Positions 10,235 to 21,087 of a stretch of DNA of 64,000 nt are shown one piece after another (position 1 is the stretch's first letter; every line of letters starts with the position of its first letter). The stretch spans positions 910,893-974,892 of the forward strand of contig NAJO01000016.1 in the NCBI GenBank assembly GCA_002077065.1, read 5' to 3'. The position numbers were made by a program, and so were the translations under genes. This stretch comes from Cryoendolithus antarcticus (taxonomy: Eukaryota; Ascomycota; Dothideomycetes; Cladosporiales; Cladosporiaceae). The notes beneath the pieces are model-generated. The model had not been told where the DNA came from. It searched no databases and was given only the letters and a program-made list of their open reading frames with translations.

Positions 10235-10428
10235 TTCTGCGGTTACCTGAATAGAAAGTGATAGGGTAGTAAAGTCTGTTAGCAGTGCTATTGAAAAAGT
10301 CTGGCATGTGAAAGTCGAGATCTTGGCAGGTACCGCTCGGAGAATCTATCTACCGAAGGGGCCAACCAGACGACACTTCATCGATATTAGCACATAAGAT
10401 TGACACTATCTGACCCCACATCGCGACA
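10235..10428. promoter_or_regulatory. Shared divergent promoter of NOP16 and the ZIP transporter
   Basis: A 194-bp gap between two start codons facing away from each other. Both promoters must lie here or overlap neighbouring UTRs. I see no sure TATA box or factor site. Confidence 0.5.
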
Positions 10429-11797
10429 ATGGCGACAATGAGAGTACGAGTGGCATGTATCGCCCTTCTAGCGACTTTCATTCTCACCACATATGCTCTC
10501 ACCACCGAGAAGTCGGAAGTATCGATTGATGTTGGTTCACTAAGCACCAGCGAGCTGGAGCAGCAGTTGCAGGTATGGACTCTGAAAGACAGTAGTCGAT
10601 CGCACACAACTGACGGGCTTCGACAGAAATGCCCAACAGTCACCTCTCTCGAGGCTCACAAAGCTCTGAGCCACTCCACTGAGCTGTCTCTGCTCCAAAG
10701 GGCTTTCAGCGCCCTCTTTCCCTTCTCCTCGCCCATGTGGAACAGCTTTGCCGCCACCGCATACATCTCTGGACCGCCCAACTTCCTGCTGGCCTTAGTA
10801 CCCACGAACGTTGATCCGAGCAGTCTCAACGTCATGGTCGCGTTTGCTGTCGGAGGGTTGCTGGGCGACACACTGTTCCACTTGCTTCCCGAGATCTTCC
10901 TCGGCGAAGTCCCGCAGGGTGAGGTCAGAGTCAGACTTGTGGAGCCGAACAAGAATCTCCTGCTTGGCGTGGCGATCATGGTCGGGTTTGTGACGTTCGT
11001 AGCCATGGACAAGGGGTTGCGAATCGCTACTGGCGGGGCTGGGCATTCGCATGATCATAGCCAGGAGTCGAGCGAGATCAGCAATGGGCATCTCGGCGAT
11101 GCCACGGCCAAAGCATCTGCTCTCGATAATGTATCAAACGGCTCGTTGCGGAATCGAAAGGATGCGGTGATCTCTGAGAAGCCAGCCTTGACATCACCGG
11201 CGGCTGAACCTCCGAAGAAGGAGATCAAGCTATCAGCCTATCTCAACATTATCGCAGACTTCACCCACAACATCACGGATGGTCTGGCGTTGAGCTCGAG
11301 CTTCTATGCTTCTCCAACCATTGGTGCCACGACGACACTGGCAGTCTTCTGCCACGAGATTCCCCACGAAGTAGGCGACTTCGCCCTACTCATCCAGGGA
11401 GGCATGAGCAAGAAGATGGCCATGGCCTTGCAATTCGTCACGGCACTCGGAGCAGTCCTCGGCACCTGCATTGGTGTGGCCGTGCAAGAGCTCGGCGGCA
11501 GCGCTGCTACGGCTGTCGCAGGTGCTGGCAATCAAGGCATATGGGGAACGTCACTGTCGTGGGGTGATATGCTGCTACCTTTCACAGCTGGGACGTTCCT
11601 GTATGTAGGGACTGTGGGAGTGATACCTGAGATGCTTGAGACTGGACCGAATAAGATGAAGGAATTGAGGAGTATGGCCATGCAATTTGCTGCTATGGCT
11701 GCCGGTGCTGGTATCATGCTTGGGTAAGTCTCATTCATTCATCATCGTGAATCATCCTACTAACATAAACCCCTCCAACAGTATTAGCTGGGATTAG
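10429..11797 (+). CDS. YKE4: KE4/ZIP7-type zinc transporter
   Basis: Exons 10429..10572, 10627..11723 and 11782..11797; introns of 54 and 58 nt. The first intron removes a non-family insert and gives LEQQLQKCPTVTSLEAHK. The last exon adds only ISWD. About 419 residues. An N-terminal signal-anchor (MATMRVRVACIALLATFIL) is followed by VAFAVGGLLGDTLFHLLPEIF, a His-rich loop (HSHDHSQ), and the ZIP metal-site helices FTHNITDGLAL (HNxxD) and CHEIPHEVGDFALL (HExPHExGD). The last helices follow (FTAGTFLYVGTVGVIPEM). This is the LIV-1/KE4 subfamily, which moves Zn2+ from ER or Golgi to the cytosol; the location is inferred from family members. It shares its promoter region with NOP16. Confidence 0.92.
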
Positions 11798-11981
11798 ACG
11801 CTTCAAACCGCTAGCCCAAGATGAGCTCTCCCATTGCCTGTCATCCAGTCTAAGGTCCGCTTTAAGGCGCCCTTCCAAGGTTCCAAGCCGACGCACCAAC
11901 TGGGCATGTCAAGTCGTGTTGCTCCATGCCTCTCGCTGAGTTACAGTCCTGACGGTATTCGCGGCCGCTGCCGATGGCACC

Positions 11982-13586
11982 TCAAAGAGCCACCCCACCG
12001 TCGACACTCTCATCATTCCCACTCATAACACTTTCCCACTCCTCAGCAAAGTCCTCGTCGTCTACATCCTCCCCATCACCCTCCTCACTAAGCTCATCCT
12101 CATCCATCAACTCCGCCAGCGTCGCTCCAGCCCTCGGATGATAAGACACCCTCCCACTCCTCAACCCCTCCATACTCCCCGACCTCCCCAACCCAAGCAC
12201 ACTCTCTGCCTTGCGCCAACTCTTCGCGTCTTGCATCAATTGCGCCATACTCTGTGCCCTACTAAGCCGCTGAAGCCTCGACCTCGGATTACCGAAATGC
12301 AATTCCTTCGCAATTTCAGCGAAGACTTTTGGCTTCGTTGGTGAGATATCGCCCTGCCCGCCGAAAGGGTTCATCCTCAGCGGGTCGAATTTCGGTGGCT
12401 GAAAGGGATCCCAGGTGGTGATTATGATGTAGCCGCCTTGCTCCGTGGGGTCACGGCTGCTGAGGGGGTTGCGAACGGTGATTGGCAGGCTATAGAGGAA
12501 GCCGGAGAGGTACTCGAAGTCGTGAAGGAGGCGGCCGTGGGATTCGAGAACGCTTTGTTTGCATTCTGCCATGGCGGCACGGAAGTCAGCGCCGGAGGTG
12601 GCGTGGATGTCGCACTGTGGGTGATATGGTCAGTAAGCTTGCCTGTTTCAGCAGATCGTCCTCAAGTCACATACTCTGTAACAGACCCTCGGCACCTCCT
12701 CCCCCACCTCCATCTTCCCCTCCTCCTCCCTCCTCTCAAACCCAAAATCCAGTTCCGGCAGCCTCGGCGTCTTCAATCTCGGCGGCGCACTCCACGCTCC
12801 CCTCTCCCCGTCCCCAGCCCCATCCCGTTCCTCACCTTCCTCATCCTCACTCTCCCCTCCACAATCCCCAGCCAATACCCCAAACCCCGCTGCACTAGCC
12901 CTACCCTCACGCTGAAACCTGCGCTTAACAAGCTTGCGGCGTTTGGCGCGGGCTGTGCTGCCTTTCTGTAGGACGCGCTGGGTGTCGGCGTCGGAGGAAC
13001 GGTAGCCTGGGGTCAAAGGCGAGAGCGGAGCGGTGGGATGGTGAGGAGGGGAGATGGTTATGGGAGGAAGGGTGAGATTTGGTTTGGAGGGGGAGGAGCG
13101 GCTGAGGAAGAAGCGGGAGGTGCTGCGGAGGGATTGGCGGAGGGTATTGCGGGGCGTGAGTGTAGGTGTGGCAGACTTCTGGGGCGTCGTCGACGGGTTG
13201 GCGGATTTGAACGGCATCGTGGCGTTGATTATCACCTCGTTGCCAAGGGATTGATAATAAGGACTGGCTGCATCGATTAGCTCCCCTTCCCCTTGCACTC
13301 GATCTCCACCTCGAGCACCGCGCGACGATGAAAGCAAGGAATGGATGTGAGGTGGCAGTGAAGATAGCGGCTCCGATGACTCGTCCAACTCAACAATCCG
13401 CGAAGTAGCAGACGGCGTGGCAATCGCCGCTACTTCGACGTTATGCTGCTGATGAAGTGGATGTTGGTGATGGAGGGAGGCCGCCGACTTTCTTGAGCGC
13501 AAGATGGAAGTACGGCCTGTGTAGCAGGAGTGAGGTCGAGGCGTGGAGGCGTAAGCGAAAGTGAGCTCCGGCATGAAGCCAGCCAT
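11982..13586 (-). CDS. Unknown protein, Ser/Pro-rich N-terminus and acidic tail
   Basis: Two exons, 13586..12675 and 12614..11982, with a 60-nt intron; 514 residues. I do not recognise the family. The N-terminal 300 residues are Ser/Pro/Arg-rich and probably disordered, with a basic patch (ARAKRRKLVKRRF) that could be a nuclear localisation signal. The second half looks folded: CDIHATSGADFRAAMAECK, ESHGRLLHDFEYLSGFLYSL and GGYIIITTWDPFQPPKFDP. A helical region (RLQRLSRAQSMAQLMQDAKSW) follows and the end is very acidic (DEDELSEEGDGEDVDDEDF). In-frame ATGs further upstream (to about 13670) exist; I chose MAGFMPELTFAYAS because the residues before it look like UTR. The well-formed intron and clean frames support a real gene. 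Confidence 0.7.
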
Positions 13587-14455
13587 GGTTCGTTTGAGTG
13601 TTTGTTTGTGAGGGAAGGTGCGATGGGGAGGTGAGTTGTGTGCTGTTTTGGGTTGTGGTAAGGTCATGTTCTGGGGCTCGAGCAACAGTCAAGTTGGCTT
13701 TGGTCAAGGACGAGGAAAGAGCAAGCAGAGATTGTGTGATTGCATGGAAGAAGGGTGAGATGTTTGTCTTACATGTTCGAGGATAGTAGGGCGTAGTGAA
13801 TGCAAGTAAGACTCGTGATCTTTCACCTACACTGTCGAGTGTTCACCTCTGAAGGCACATTACTGCTCCATCACTTCATCGCTGTACTTCTTCACCGAAT
13901 CATCACTTCCTCAGCGTGCTGTCCATCAGTTCTGCTTCCCCCCCTCCAAGGCTTTGCGGCTCAATGGAGTGGATAAGCGCTCATGGTCTCGCTGTTCTCC
14001 AGAGCCGTCTCAGAGTCTCCAATTCTCGTCGCCTGCTTGGCATGCAGAGCCGCGTATTCCTCGCCCCTTACGCTGCCCTTGAACAGCAGAGCTGTGCATT
14101 CCTCGTAACGCCTGAGATTCCTCTTAGGGAAGCATTCATACAGCATGACCTCGGCGTATTGCCTCCCCGCACTGTTGGGCAATGAATGGCAGTCCACCTT
14201 AGCCATGCCGTCCGACATTGGGTTTGTGTTTGCGTCTCGGCTCTGGCGTGATCATGAATTCTCCATACTGCATCTTCCCGAGAACTGGCGATCGGGCAAC
14301 TGCGGGAGTCGACCTAGACAGGGGCGTCGCAGCCTCAAGTGCTCGCGGGCATTACGTCCATCGTATCAGCCGGCGTGCCTGCGCTTTCTCGCCCTCCACT
14401 GCGGCTGAAGGTTTTGGTGCTGATCGCAGAACTCCATTGAAAAGGTCCAACATCA
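13587..14455. other. Gap with one possible small minus-strand ORF
   Basis: About 870 bp. An 85-codon minus-strand frame at 14218..13961 begins MSDGMAKVDCHSLPNSAGRQ and has fairly GC-rich third positions and three cysteines, but matches nothing I know. An overlapping plus-strand frame (13916..14185) is no better. Only weak support for a gene. Confidence 0.3.
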
Positions 14456-15682
14456 TTACTTGCTCAACATATGCTTCATCTTCTCGATCTTCGTGGACAA
14501 GTACTTCTCGACTTCCTTGCCTTGTACACCACGCTCGCCTCCAGTCTGCCATGCAATGGGCACCATAGGCACTCGTTCAACAACTCGAACCTCTCGATTT
14601 GGTCCCTCGACTGCTCTTACTTTATCTGGGTTGTTAGTGAGTAGTTTGATACCTCGATCACCTCCAAGTCCAAGGTCCATAAGCATAGCAGTCGCAAGTC
14701 CGTAGCTCCTTGCGTCTCCAGGGTGCCGCAGCAGTAGATTCGCCTCCATAGTATCGTGACCTAGATCCTGAAGATTGTACGCCTTCAGCTTCTCCTTCAG
14801 TCCAATGCCTCTTCCTTCTTGTCGTAGATAGATAATCACTCCGCCTGCTGAAGGCAGTTTGGAAGGCCGATGCGCCTCATGCTCCCCGATCTCACTCCCT
14901 GGCGTGGAACTCGGCGTAGGCACAGGCAAGCCCATCAGTCTCTCCGCCTCGTCCAGCTGCTCACCACAATCGCATCTTGCAGACCAGACAGTCTCGCCCG
15001 TATAGCACTCCGAATGAATTCTCACCAATGGCGGTCCGAGTTCCTCAGGGTAGCTACTATCAATCTCCTGCTGGCCCGTCTGTCCATTGCTAGTCCCACC
15101 ACCGGTCCCATTTAGTCCCGTCAAATACCCAGCACTCGGTCGCACGCCCTCTTCTCGTCTGATTGCCTGTAGTCTGCTACTCGTCCGTCCAGGGTATAGG
15201 GTACCCACATACGCACCCCTGATCATCCTGTCCCTTTCCGTCTCCCCAGGCATCACAGCATCCAGACTCCGACTTCGAATGTTCGGCCCAAAGACGATTG
15301 CCAAGTGCTCCTTTTCGTCTGCATTGTTGTGGTAGAGATGTAGCCACATCTCCTGGCCTGTCGTGGTCGGTATCCGTGCGCGTACTTCGCACCAGACTTT
15401 TGGCAAGACTTGCAGTAATGACGGGTTGCTGTCGGCTGCATCATCTACGCTGTTCTCGGGTTGAGGGATTGAGATACTGCGGGGCTGTCGATCGTGCCGT
15501 TGACCAACACCCTCTTCCGAATTCCGCCATGGGGTTGTGGGCGGTGTGAGCGCCGGTGAGACGAGGGGTGGCGGGACGGCGGAGTGGGTGTGCTCGAGTT
15601 TGAAGTCTGAGACGGTGCGCTGGGGGCGGGGGTGGGAGAGAGGGGTCAGCGCGGGTGAGGCATGGGCGGGGTAGGCGGCCAT
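14456..15682 (-). CDS. RIB1: GTP cyclohydrolase II, first step of riboflavin synthesis
   Basis: A single exon of 408 residues. It opens the GTP ring to make 2,5-diamino-6-ribosylamino-4(3H)-pyrimidinone 5'-phosphate, the entry to riboflavin and FAD. After a Pro/Ser-rich N-terminal extension (about 1-90), the catalytic domain shows [13 protein letters not shown], the zinc cysteines in [37 protein letters not shown] (GTP binding and catalysis), [10 protein letters not shown] and [11 protein letters not shown]. It ends with a Lys-rich helix ([15 protein letters not shown]). The length and extension fit fungal Rib1. Confidence 0.95.
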   Translation of the reverse strand: MAAYPAHASPALTPLSHPRPQRTVSDFKLEHTHSAVPPPLVSPALTPPTTPWRNSEEGVGQRHDRQPRSISIPQPENSVDDAADSNPSLLQVLPKVWCEVRARIPTTTGQEMWLHLYHNNADEKEHLAIVFGPNIRSRSLDAVMPGETERDRMIRGAYVGTLYPGRTSSRLQAIRREEGVRPSAGYLTGLNGTGGGTSNGQTGQQEIDSSYPEELGPPLVRIHSECYTGETVWSARCDCGEQLDEAERLMGLPVPTPSSTPGSEIGEHEAHRPSKLPSAGGVIIYLRQEGRGIGLKEKLKAYNLQDLGHDTMEANLLLRHPGDARSYGLATAMLMDLGLGGDRGIKLLTNNPDKVRAVEGPNREVRVVERVPMVPIAWQTGGERGVQGKEVEKYLSTKIEKMKHMLSK

Positions 15683-17058
15683 GGTGGAAGTGGAGGGTGA
15701 GGCTCGACTATCGTCACTGGCGAAGTTCTACTCTCATACTCGCGTGGTCCCAGATGCGACAGACAAATACGATTCATAGATTGATAATGCCATAATTTGG
15801 GTCATACCGGTATCGCGCCATGATGCAGCCGACGTCAATGCCGAGGCCTTACTCCGTAGTCGGGGCCACTTTACGGGAATATGGATTATTATCATTCTAC
15901 GGACTTCCAGACCGACACAATGTCGACGCTCCGAATGGCTGATAGGAGACTTTTGATGTAACTTACATATACGCTCAATACTTTGTTCAGTCAAGTAAGC
16001 CTCCCATCACATGCCTCCATACCGACAATTCTCCGATCGTAACACTCGACGCAGCTCCTTCCGTTCGCAACGTCCCTTGGTCTCAATCTTTACTGCTCCG
16101 TTTCCATCGAATTGAAGTGGCGTCGAGTACCTCGCCTCGTGAGGTCTCCATAGCGCAGCCGAATCGCGCTTTGCGCAAAGGACCGGCGTAGAACTCTCGG
16201 GCAACCGTAAGCATTGCTCAGTAAGTTATGTGTTTCATATGACTCTAATCACAACGGCCGCATTCTGCGATTGTTCGACCCGTTCGTTGTGATCCGTCGT
16301 GGATCCGTTCGTGACACGTAATATAGCTTGAGTCATGGCTACCTGCGCGGTCCAAGGCTCCTGTGTAGAATGATGTGACTGCTCGAGGCACACTAGAAAG
16401 CCGACTCGAGGAGATCCATAATCTGCCGGATCCCGTGCTTCGGTGTCCGTGCAGGGGTCTGTCCCCAAGGGCAAAGATCAAGAAGTAGGGTCACTGTCAT
16501 CGGCAACGCGGTAGCCAGGTCACTTTCTGTCTCTGCTCGTTCTCGTAGGCTTCTCCGATGTCAACGTGGTTGCCTTCACGGGCTCGATAACCGATGTCAT
16601 CGGCTTGAAGCCCTGAGTCGAAGGTAGCTTGACTTGACCGGAAGACGGGCAGAATGTCCAGAGCGACGCGATAGTGTCGAGTCCAGGCATAATGTCCAGT
16701 CTATGGCAGTCTTGTGGCGTGAAAGAACGCAGAACCGGCGAGACGGAATGGAGACATCGATCTACTATACATATACCTACCTTGCTTTATGGCGTGATTG
16801 AGGAGCTGTGACGCTTACGGAAGCGCGCGACGCTAATACGCGACCTATCGTGCGTGAAACTGCACGCGAAGGGACAGCATTCGCGCACCCAGTCTGCATC
16901 GTGCAGGTACTGGGTGATGGAAGAAGTGATGGTACGGATGAGTTTGGAATCAAAGCGGTACTCGATTTAGAGCTCGGTGATGTGATTGGTCAGCTTTCGG
17001 GACTCACAGCGATTTCGTTCCGGTCTCGACCTGACCGAGACGTTAAGAGACATGCAGT
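15683..17058. other. Intergenic, no gene seen
   Basis: About 1.4 kb between two genes that start here and point away from each other. Frames are under 95 codons and unconvincing. Both promoters lie within it. Confidence 0.55.
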
Positions 17059-17966
17059 ATGGGAGCACTCGATAGTCTGACGACGAACTCCGTGATAGAG
17101 GCAGAAGTCCTCAAACGCTTCGATGAACTCCATACCCGGGGCGAATTACTATGGGAACCCAACGAACCCATCCGCATTCCCCAACAGCCCTTCGACGCCT
17201 ACATCCGCGTTTCCCCAGCCTTGATAACGAAACCATACAACCCCGGGGACACCTCCCGGAAACCGGCCTTCACAGGTGATCCACCAGAGTACACCCTCTG
17301 CGAAGTGGGGCCAGCTCATAAGCTTATCCTCAACAAGTACTGCTGGGTCCGGCCGCAGCTGATCCTACATACGCTCGAGTATGAGAGTCAGCGAGATGGG
17401 CTGACTCTGCGAGACGTAGACGCCACTTGGCAGGTCCTCGAGATGCTTGGAGAAGGCTATATGGCGATCTTCAACGGTGGTCCGGAGGCTGGTGGTAGTA
17501 TAGCGCACAAGCATGTGCAGATTATGCCGAAGCCGGGATGGAAGATGTTCCCGGGGAAGTGCCTTGATCAGGATGCAGGGATGAAGTGTATGTACTGTTC
17601 CGGACTGCGAAGGCAATGAACGTCTGCTAATGTAAAGCAGCACTCGGCGTAGTCCCGTTCGTTCATCAATTTCAAGTTCTGTTTCCAGAGTCAACTTCGG
17701 CGGCAATCTTTGCATCGATAAAGGAGCTGTCCGGGTCTATGAGTATCCCTGCGCTGTACCCAGCACACAACGTTGTCTTGACTCTGTCTTGGCTCATAGT
17801 CCTGCCGCGTAGACAGGCTGAGGTAGATGGCTGCGCCGGTGGTGCACAAGCGATGCTTGGCGACATCTGGACGAAGACTCATGACCAGGTACAGCAGTGG
17901 AGATCTTTGGGTCCGTTGAGTGTGCTGGCGCAACTTGGCGTGACGAGGCCGAATGACTCGATATGA
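17059..17966 (+). CDS. Ap4A phosphorylase (ATP adenylyltransferase, Apa1/Apa2 type)
   Basis: Exons 17059..17587 and 17641..17966 with a 53-nt intron (GTATGT donor, AAAGCAG acceptor); 284 residues. The enzyme splits diadenosine tetraphosphate with phosphate into ATP and ADP. Landmarks: KLILNKYCWVRPQLILHT, FNGGPEAGGSIAHKHVQIMP with the histidine-triad-like H-x-H-x-Q active site, and after the splice LGVVPFVHQFQVLFP. YPAHNVVLTLSWLIVLPRR follows in the C-terminal domain. Yeast Apa1/2 are about 320 residues, so this one is slightly short. In-frame joining across the intron (MKS-LGVVPF) supports the model. Confidence 0.9.
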
Positions 17967-18141
17967 GACCGTGGCGCCATGCGTAGACCGATAGACATAG
18001 ATGAATTATGCGAGGTGCTGAGAATGTAATAGAAATTAACGGCAGTCAGATGTCCACTTCCGCATTACTAGCATCGGATTTGACCTATAACATGCAACAT
18101 CTTCAGCTAGAACCTGACGAAACAGCCCACACATTCACCAA

Positions 18142-19713
18142 CTACCTCGGTCGGTCAGCCTGTGACTTTTCGTAGCTGGGTCCGCTGCGTGAGTCTGAAG
18201 GCTCGGCATCGTTCGTAGGACGTGGACGTCGCAGTGATTGTCTAGCCACCGCTTCCGCGGCAGGTGAAGCGACGCTCAGACCACTGAAAGAAGTGGTGAG
18301 GAGCATCTGCTGCGTTTGAGACAAAGGCCGGCGCGGTATCAATGAACTCGGTCCAACTCTTGTCTCCGTCAGCCTATTGACTGCTGGCGAAGGTGTCCCG
18401 CCGCTCGGTCGCGACGTGTAATTCCCATTGCTAGATGCGGCTCTCGCCTGCTTCATAGCTTGGGCCGCGATAGGAACCAGCGTACTCAGTGGGGTCCAGG
18501 AAAACTCGCGACCCTGATACCTCATATATAGCTCGTCACAGCGGAGCAGTAGAAGGCAATCGTTGTCTGCGTCCCTGTACAGGACTTGCGGTCGACTGCT
18601 CTGAGCAGCGTCAGTATCCTTAAACTCTGTCGTATATGCACGTTGCAAGACAGGCACAGTCTCTGAAGTGTCGACTCGGCCCTCCGGCATGCCGACGCGA
18701 CGCTCACAGTATCTGATTACCCATCTGCACAAAGTGGCAAGTCGCGAATCTTGATGAGGGGCAGGTCCGGCAGTGCCTGGCGTACTGGAGGCTACTTTGC
18801 TGCACGAAGCGACCCACTTCCAAAGCTCGCCGCATACGTCGATGTATCCGGGATCATCTGCATTAGTGAACTTGGTCATGTCGACGTGATTTGCATGAAT
18901 GGCCATGCGGTCATGTGGTCGTGAAGCCAGGATTGCCGAAGCATCGTCCACGATCTGCGGCGAGTCAGTCCGTGTGGCCATGTGCTTCGCTCGGCACGCT
19001 ACCTTTTGACCCCTAAAGTACGTATCCTCCTCGTAGAAACAGAACACGTGCACTTCAGCTCCTTTGCCCTGTAAAAAGCTTTCGAACTCCACTTGAAGTA
19101 GGCTTAAGCCTTCCTCATCCGACCTGAGCTCATGAAGAATGCGCGCATTGAAGCTGGCAAGCGCGTTGACGATTCGCAGCAGTCTATCGCCCCATATGGC
19201 GACTCGAGCGCCATGGTGCGGTGTACCCATAAACATTACACCTACAAGACTAGAGCCGATGACGGCGAAGTCTGGCGGCGCATCGGTTGCCTGGCTTATA
19301 AGCACAGCGCGTTTTACGAGCAGGCCCCCAAGACTGTGGGCAATGAAGATTAGGGGCCGGTCACTTGTACCATCTTGGGAGCGATGATGTTGGATCCCAT
19401 GGAGTAAGTCGTAGGCGAAGTCCTTGATGATGCCAGTGCCCTTGCTGCGGATGTTCGCGTTGTAGCCATGAGTGAAGATGCGAGCCTGAGGAAAGTTATG
19501 CCGTAAGCAATGCTTCGGCCAGAAGGTTGTCGTTGTCTCGTGTGTCCAGGTCAGTTCCCTATCGCCCGTGAGACCATGCACGAAGATGATGCTGTAGTAT
19601 GATTCAGTGGTGTGTTCTTTGGCCGAGCAGGATGGTGGTCTTCTAGATACTCACTCCACGGTAGCTTCGCCCGGCACGACGAGGGGTAGAAGGCCGTAGC
19701 CTTGCTTTGCCAT
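18142..19713 (-). CDS. Alpha/beta-hydrolase of the DUF676/SERAC1-like group
   Basis: Exons 19713..19655 and 19591..18142 with a 63-nt intron; 502 residues. The small first exon gives MAKQGYGLLPLVVPGEATV, which joins to DIIFVHGLTGDRELTWTH, the start of the hydrolase fold. PQARIFTHGYNANI follows, then LIFIAHSLGGLLVKRAVL, in which the Ser of G/A-H-S-L-G is the nucleophile. FMGTPHHGA and a distal HVDMTKFTNADDPGY region with a candidate catalytic His come next. Proteins of this type are lipases, esterases or N-terminal domains of NACHT and ankyrin proteins. No NACHT or repeat domain follows; the last 200 residues are Ser/Thr/Pro-rich and probably disordered. Substrate unknown. Confidence 0.85.
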
Positions 19714-20445
19714 ATCGTGAAATCTGATCCTATACCAGAATTTGCCCAAGACCACTACACTGAGTTCTTCCTGCCCGTTCGGCTTCGAGATAACATCGAC
19801 CCCAACACCTTACTTCAGAGGCAAGCTGTGGCATCACTAATAATGACTCCAACACAAGGCTGCGCTTCACTTACAATTGCGCAACACCACAAGGGTGGTG
19901 GCGTATCTACACCAATTAGATGCGCGTAGCGACCTAATTACCTGCAGCATCGCGCTGTGCAACTGCACGCATCGAACCGGTGAGCTCTGCGCAGGTCGGC
20001 CTCATAATGCTACAATCGTGTACACCAGTGTCGGATAGCGAGTCACATGCTCCACCCTCCATGACGAACAGCTGGACAATCTTTCGCTGGACTTGAGTCG
20101 ATCCGTGGAAGAGAAGTTGTATAGATGAAATCATGAAAGGACTGGCAATCGACCCAAGGCTGGAGCACAGACCGCCGTACCTTCATTGAGAGTTCGCTGG
20201 TAGCACGAGCAACACCTCCTCTCCTTCACTTTGGAGACAGTCCTTCGTATTCAGTATCTCGCTGCCATAGATCTCGCATGTAAGGCAAGTCGCCGTACGT
20301 TCGCAAGCTACTGCGCATTTCAAGAGGCAGAAACTAGGTACGGTAAGTATCGACGCAGCACAGCCTCTATGATCCTGCCGCCGTTAATTCCTTTGCAATA
20401 CTACCGTCCTCCTTTCTGTCAGTCACATCTTATCGCCCGCCTCAC
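19714..20445. other. Intergenic, no gene seen
   Basis: About 730 bp between two genes that start here and point away from each other. No supportable ORF. A GGTTCGAT on the minus strand near 19970 resembles a tRNA B box but no cloverleaf could be folded around it. Confidence 0.5.
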
Positions 20446-20937
20446 ATGCCACTGCAAAAGCGTACAGCCGGAGAGATGGAGCCTCCAGCCTACACCGCGC
20501 CCTCCGCTGCAACCACCCCAACCCTCCGCACCATCAACGATCTCCGCTCTCAGATCATAGCCAACGCCTCCATCCTCAAGCCTCGCAACAACGAAGAACG
20601 CTCCCGCGCCGACCACATTGAAGTCGTTGTCGCGAGGCTCCCCTTCACCACCTCAATCATCCCAACCTGGTCCCCAGACGAGAAAGCTGATCTCAGGGCT
20701 CAGAGCCAGGCTTTCAGCAAAGGCCGGGCTTCTGCGACGGTGAACGCTGGACTGCACTATGCACTGCTCACGAAGCGGACTACGAGCAAGAGCGAAGTGC
20801 AGATCATATTGAGGGGTGAGGCGAAGCCGACAATCGAGGAGGCGTTGGAGGATGTGCTCGAGAGGACGGAAGCGCTGATGCACGATCATGTGTTGAAGTA
20901 TGGGACTGCGGCTAGGGATGGGTGTTCGGTTATGTGA
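20446..20937 (+). CDS. Small unknown protein ending in a CaaX box
   Basis: A single exon of 163 residues; MEPPAYTAP at 20476 is an alternative start. The family is not recognised. The first 25 residues are Pro/Thr/Ala-rich. The rest looks helical and folded: TINDLRSQIIANASIL, DHIEVVVARLPFTTSIIPTW, SATVNAGLHYALLTKR, SEVQIILRGEAKPTIEEALE and VLERTEALMHDHVL. The C-terminus is GCSVM followed by TGA. Cys-Ser-Val-Met is a good farnesylation (CaaX) signal, so the mature protein is predicted to be lipid-anchored on a membrane. There is no GTPase motif, so it is not a Ras-type protein. The function is unknown. Confidence 0.75.
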   Translation: MPLQKRTAGEMEPPAYTAPSAATTPTLRTINDLRSQIIANASILKPRNNEERSRADHIEVVVARLPFTTSIIPTWSPDEKADLRAQSQAFSKGRASATVNAGLHYALLTKRTTSKSEVQIILRGEAKPTIEEALEDVLERTEALMHDHVLKYGTAARDGCSVM

Positions 20938-21087
20938 GGTGGAGCATGGAAGAGGTGTGAAATTTGAGCTTTCTATAGGTGTATTGTGAATTCTACTAAT
21001 ATCTGAACTCCGAGTTTCGTTCTTCATCGATGATCATTGGGCTGTAGTAATAGCAACACCACAAAGGAGGTCTCGTTGGGGATTTCA

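Noticed and set aside
19955..20060. Possible tRNA on the minus strand (GGTTCGAT)
   Set aside because: Only a B-box-like string; no acceptor, D or anticodon stems could be paired around it.
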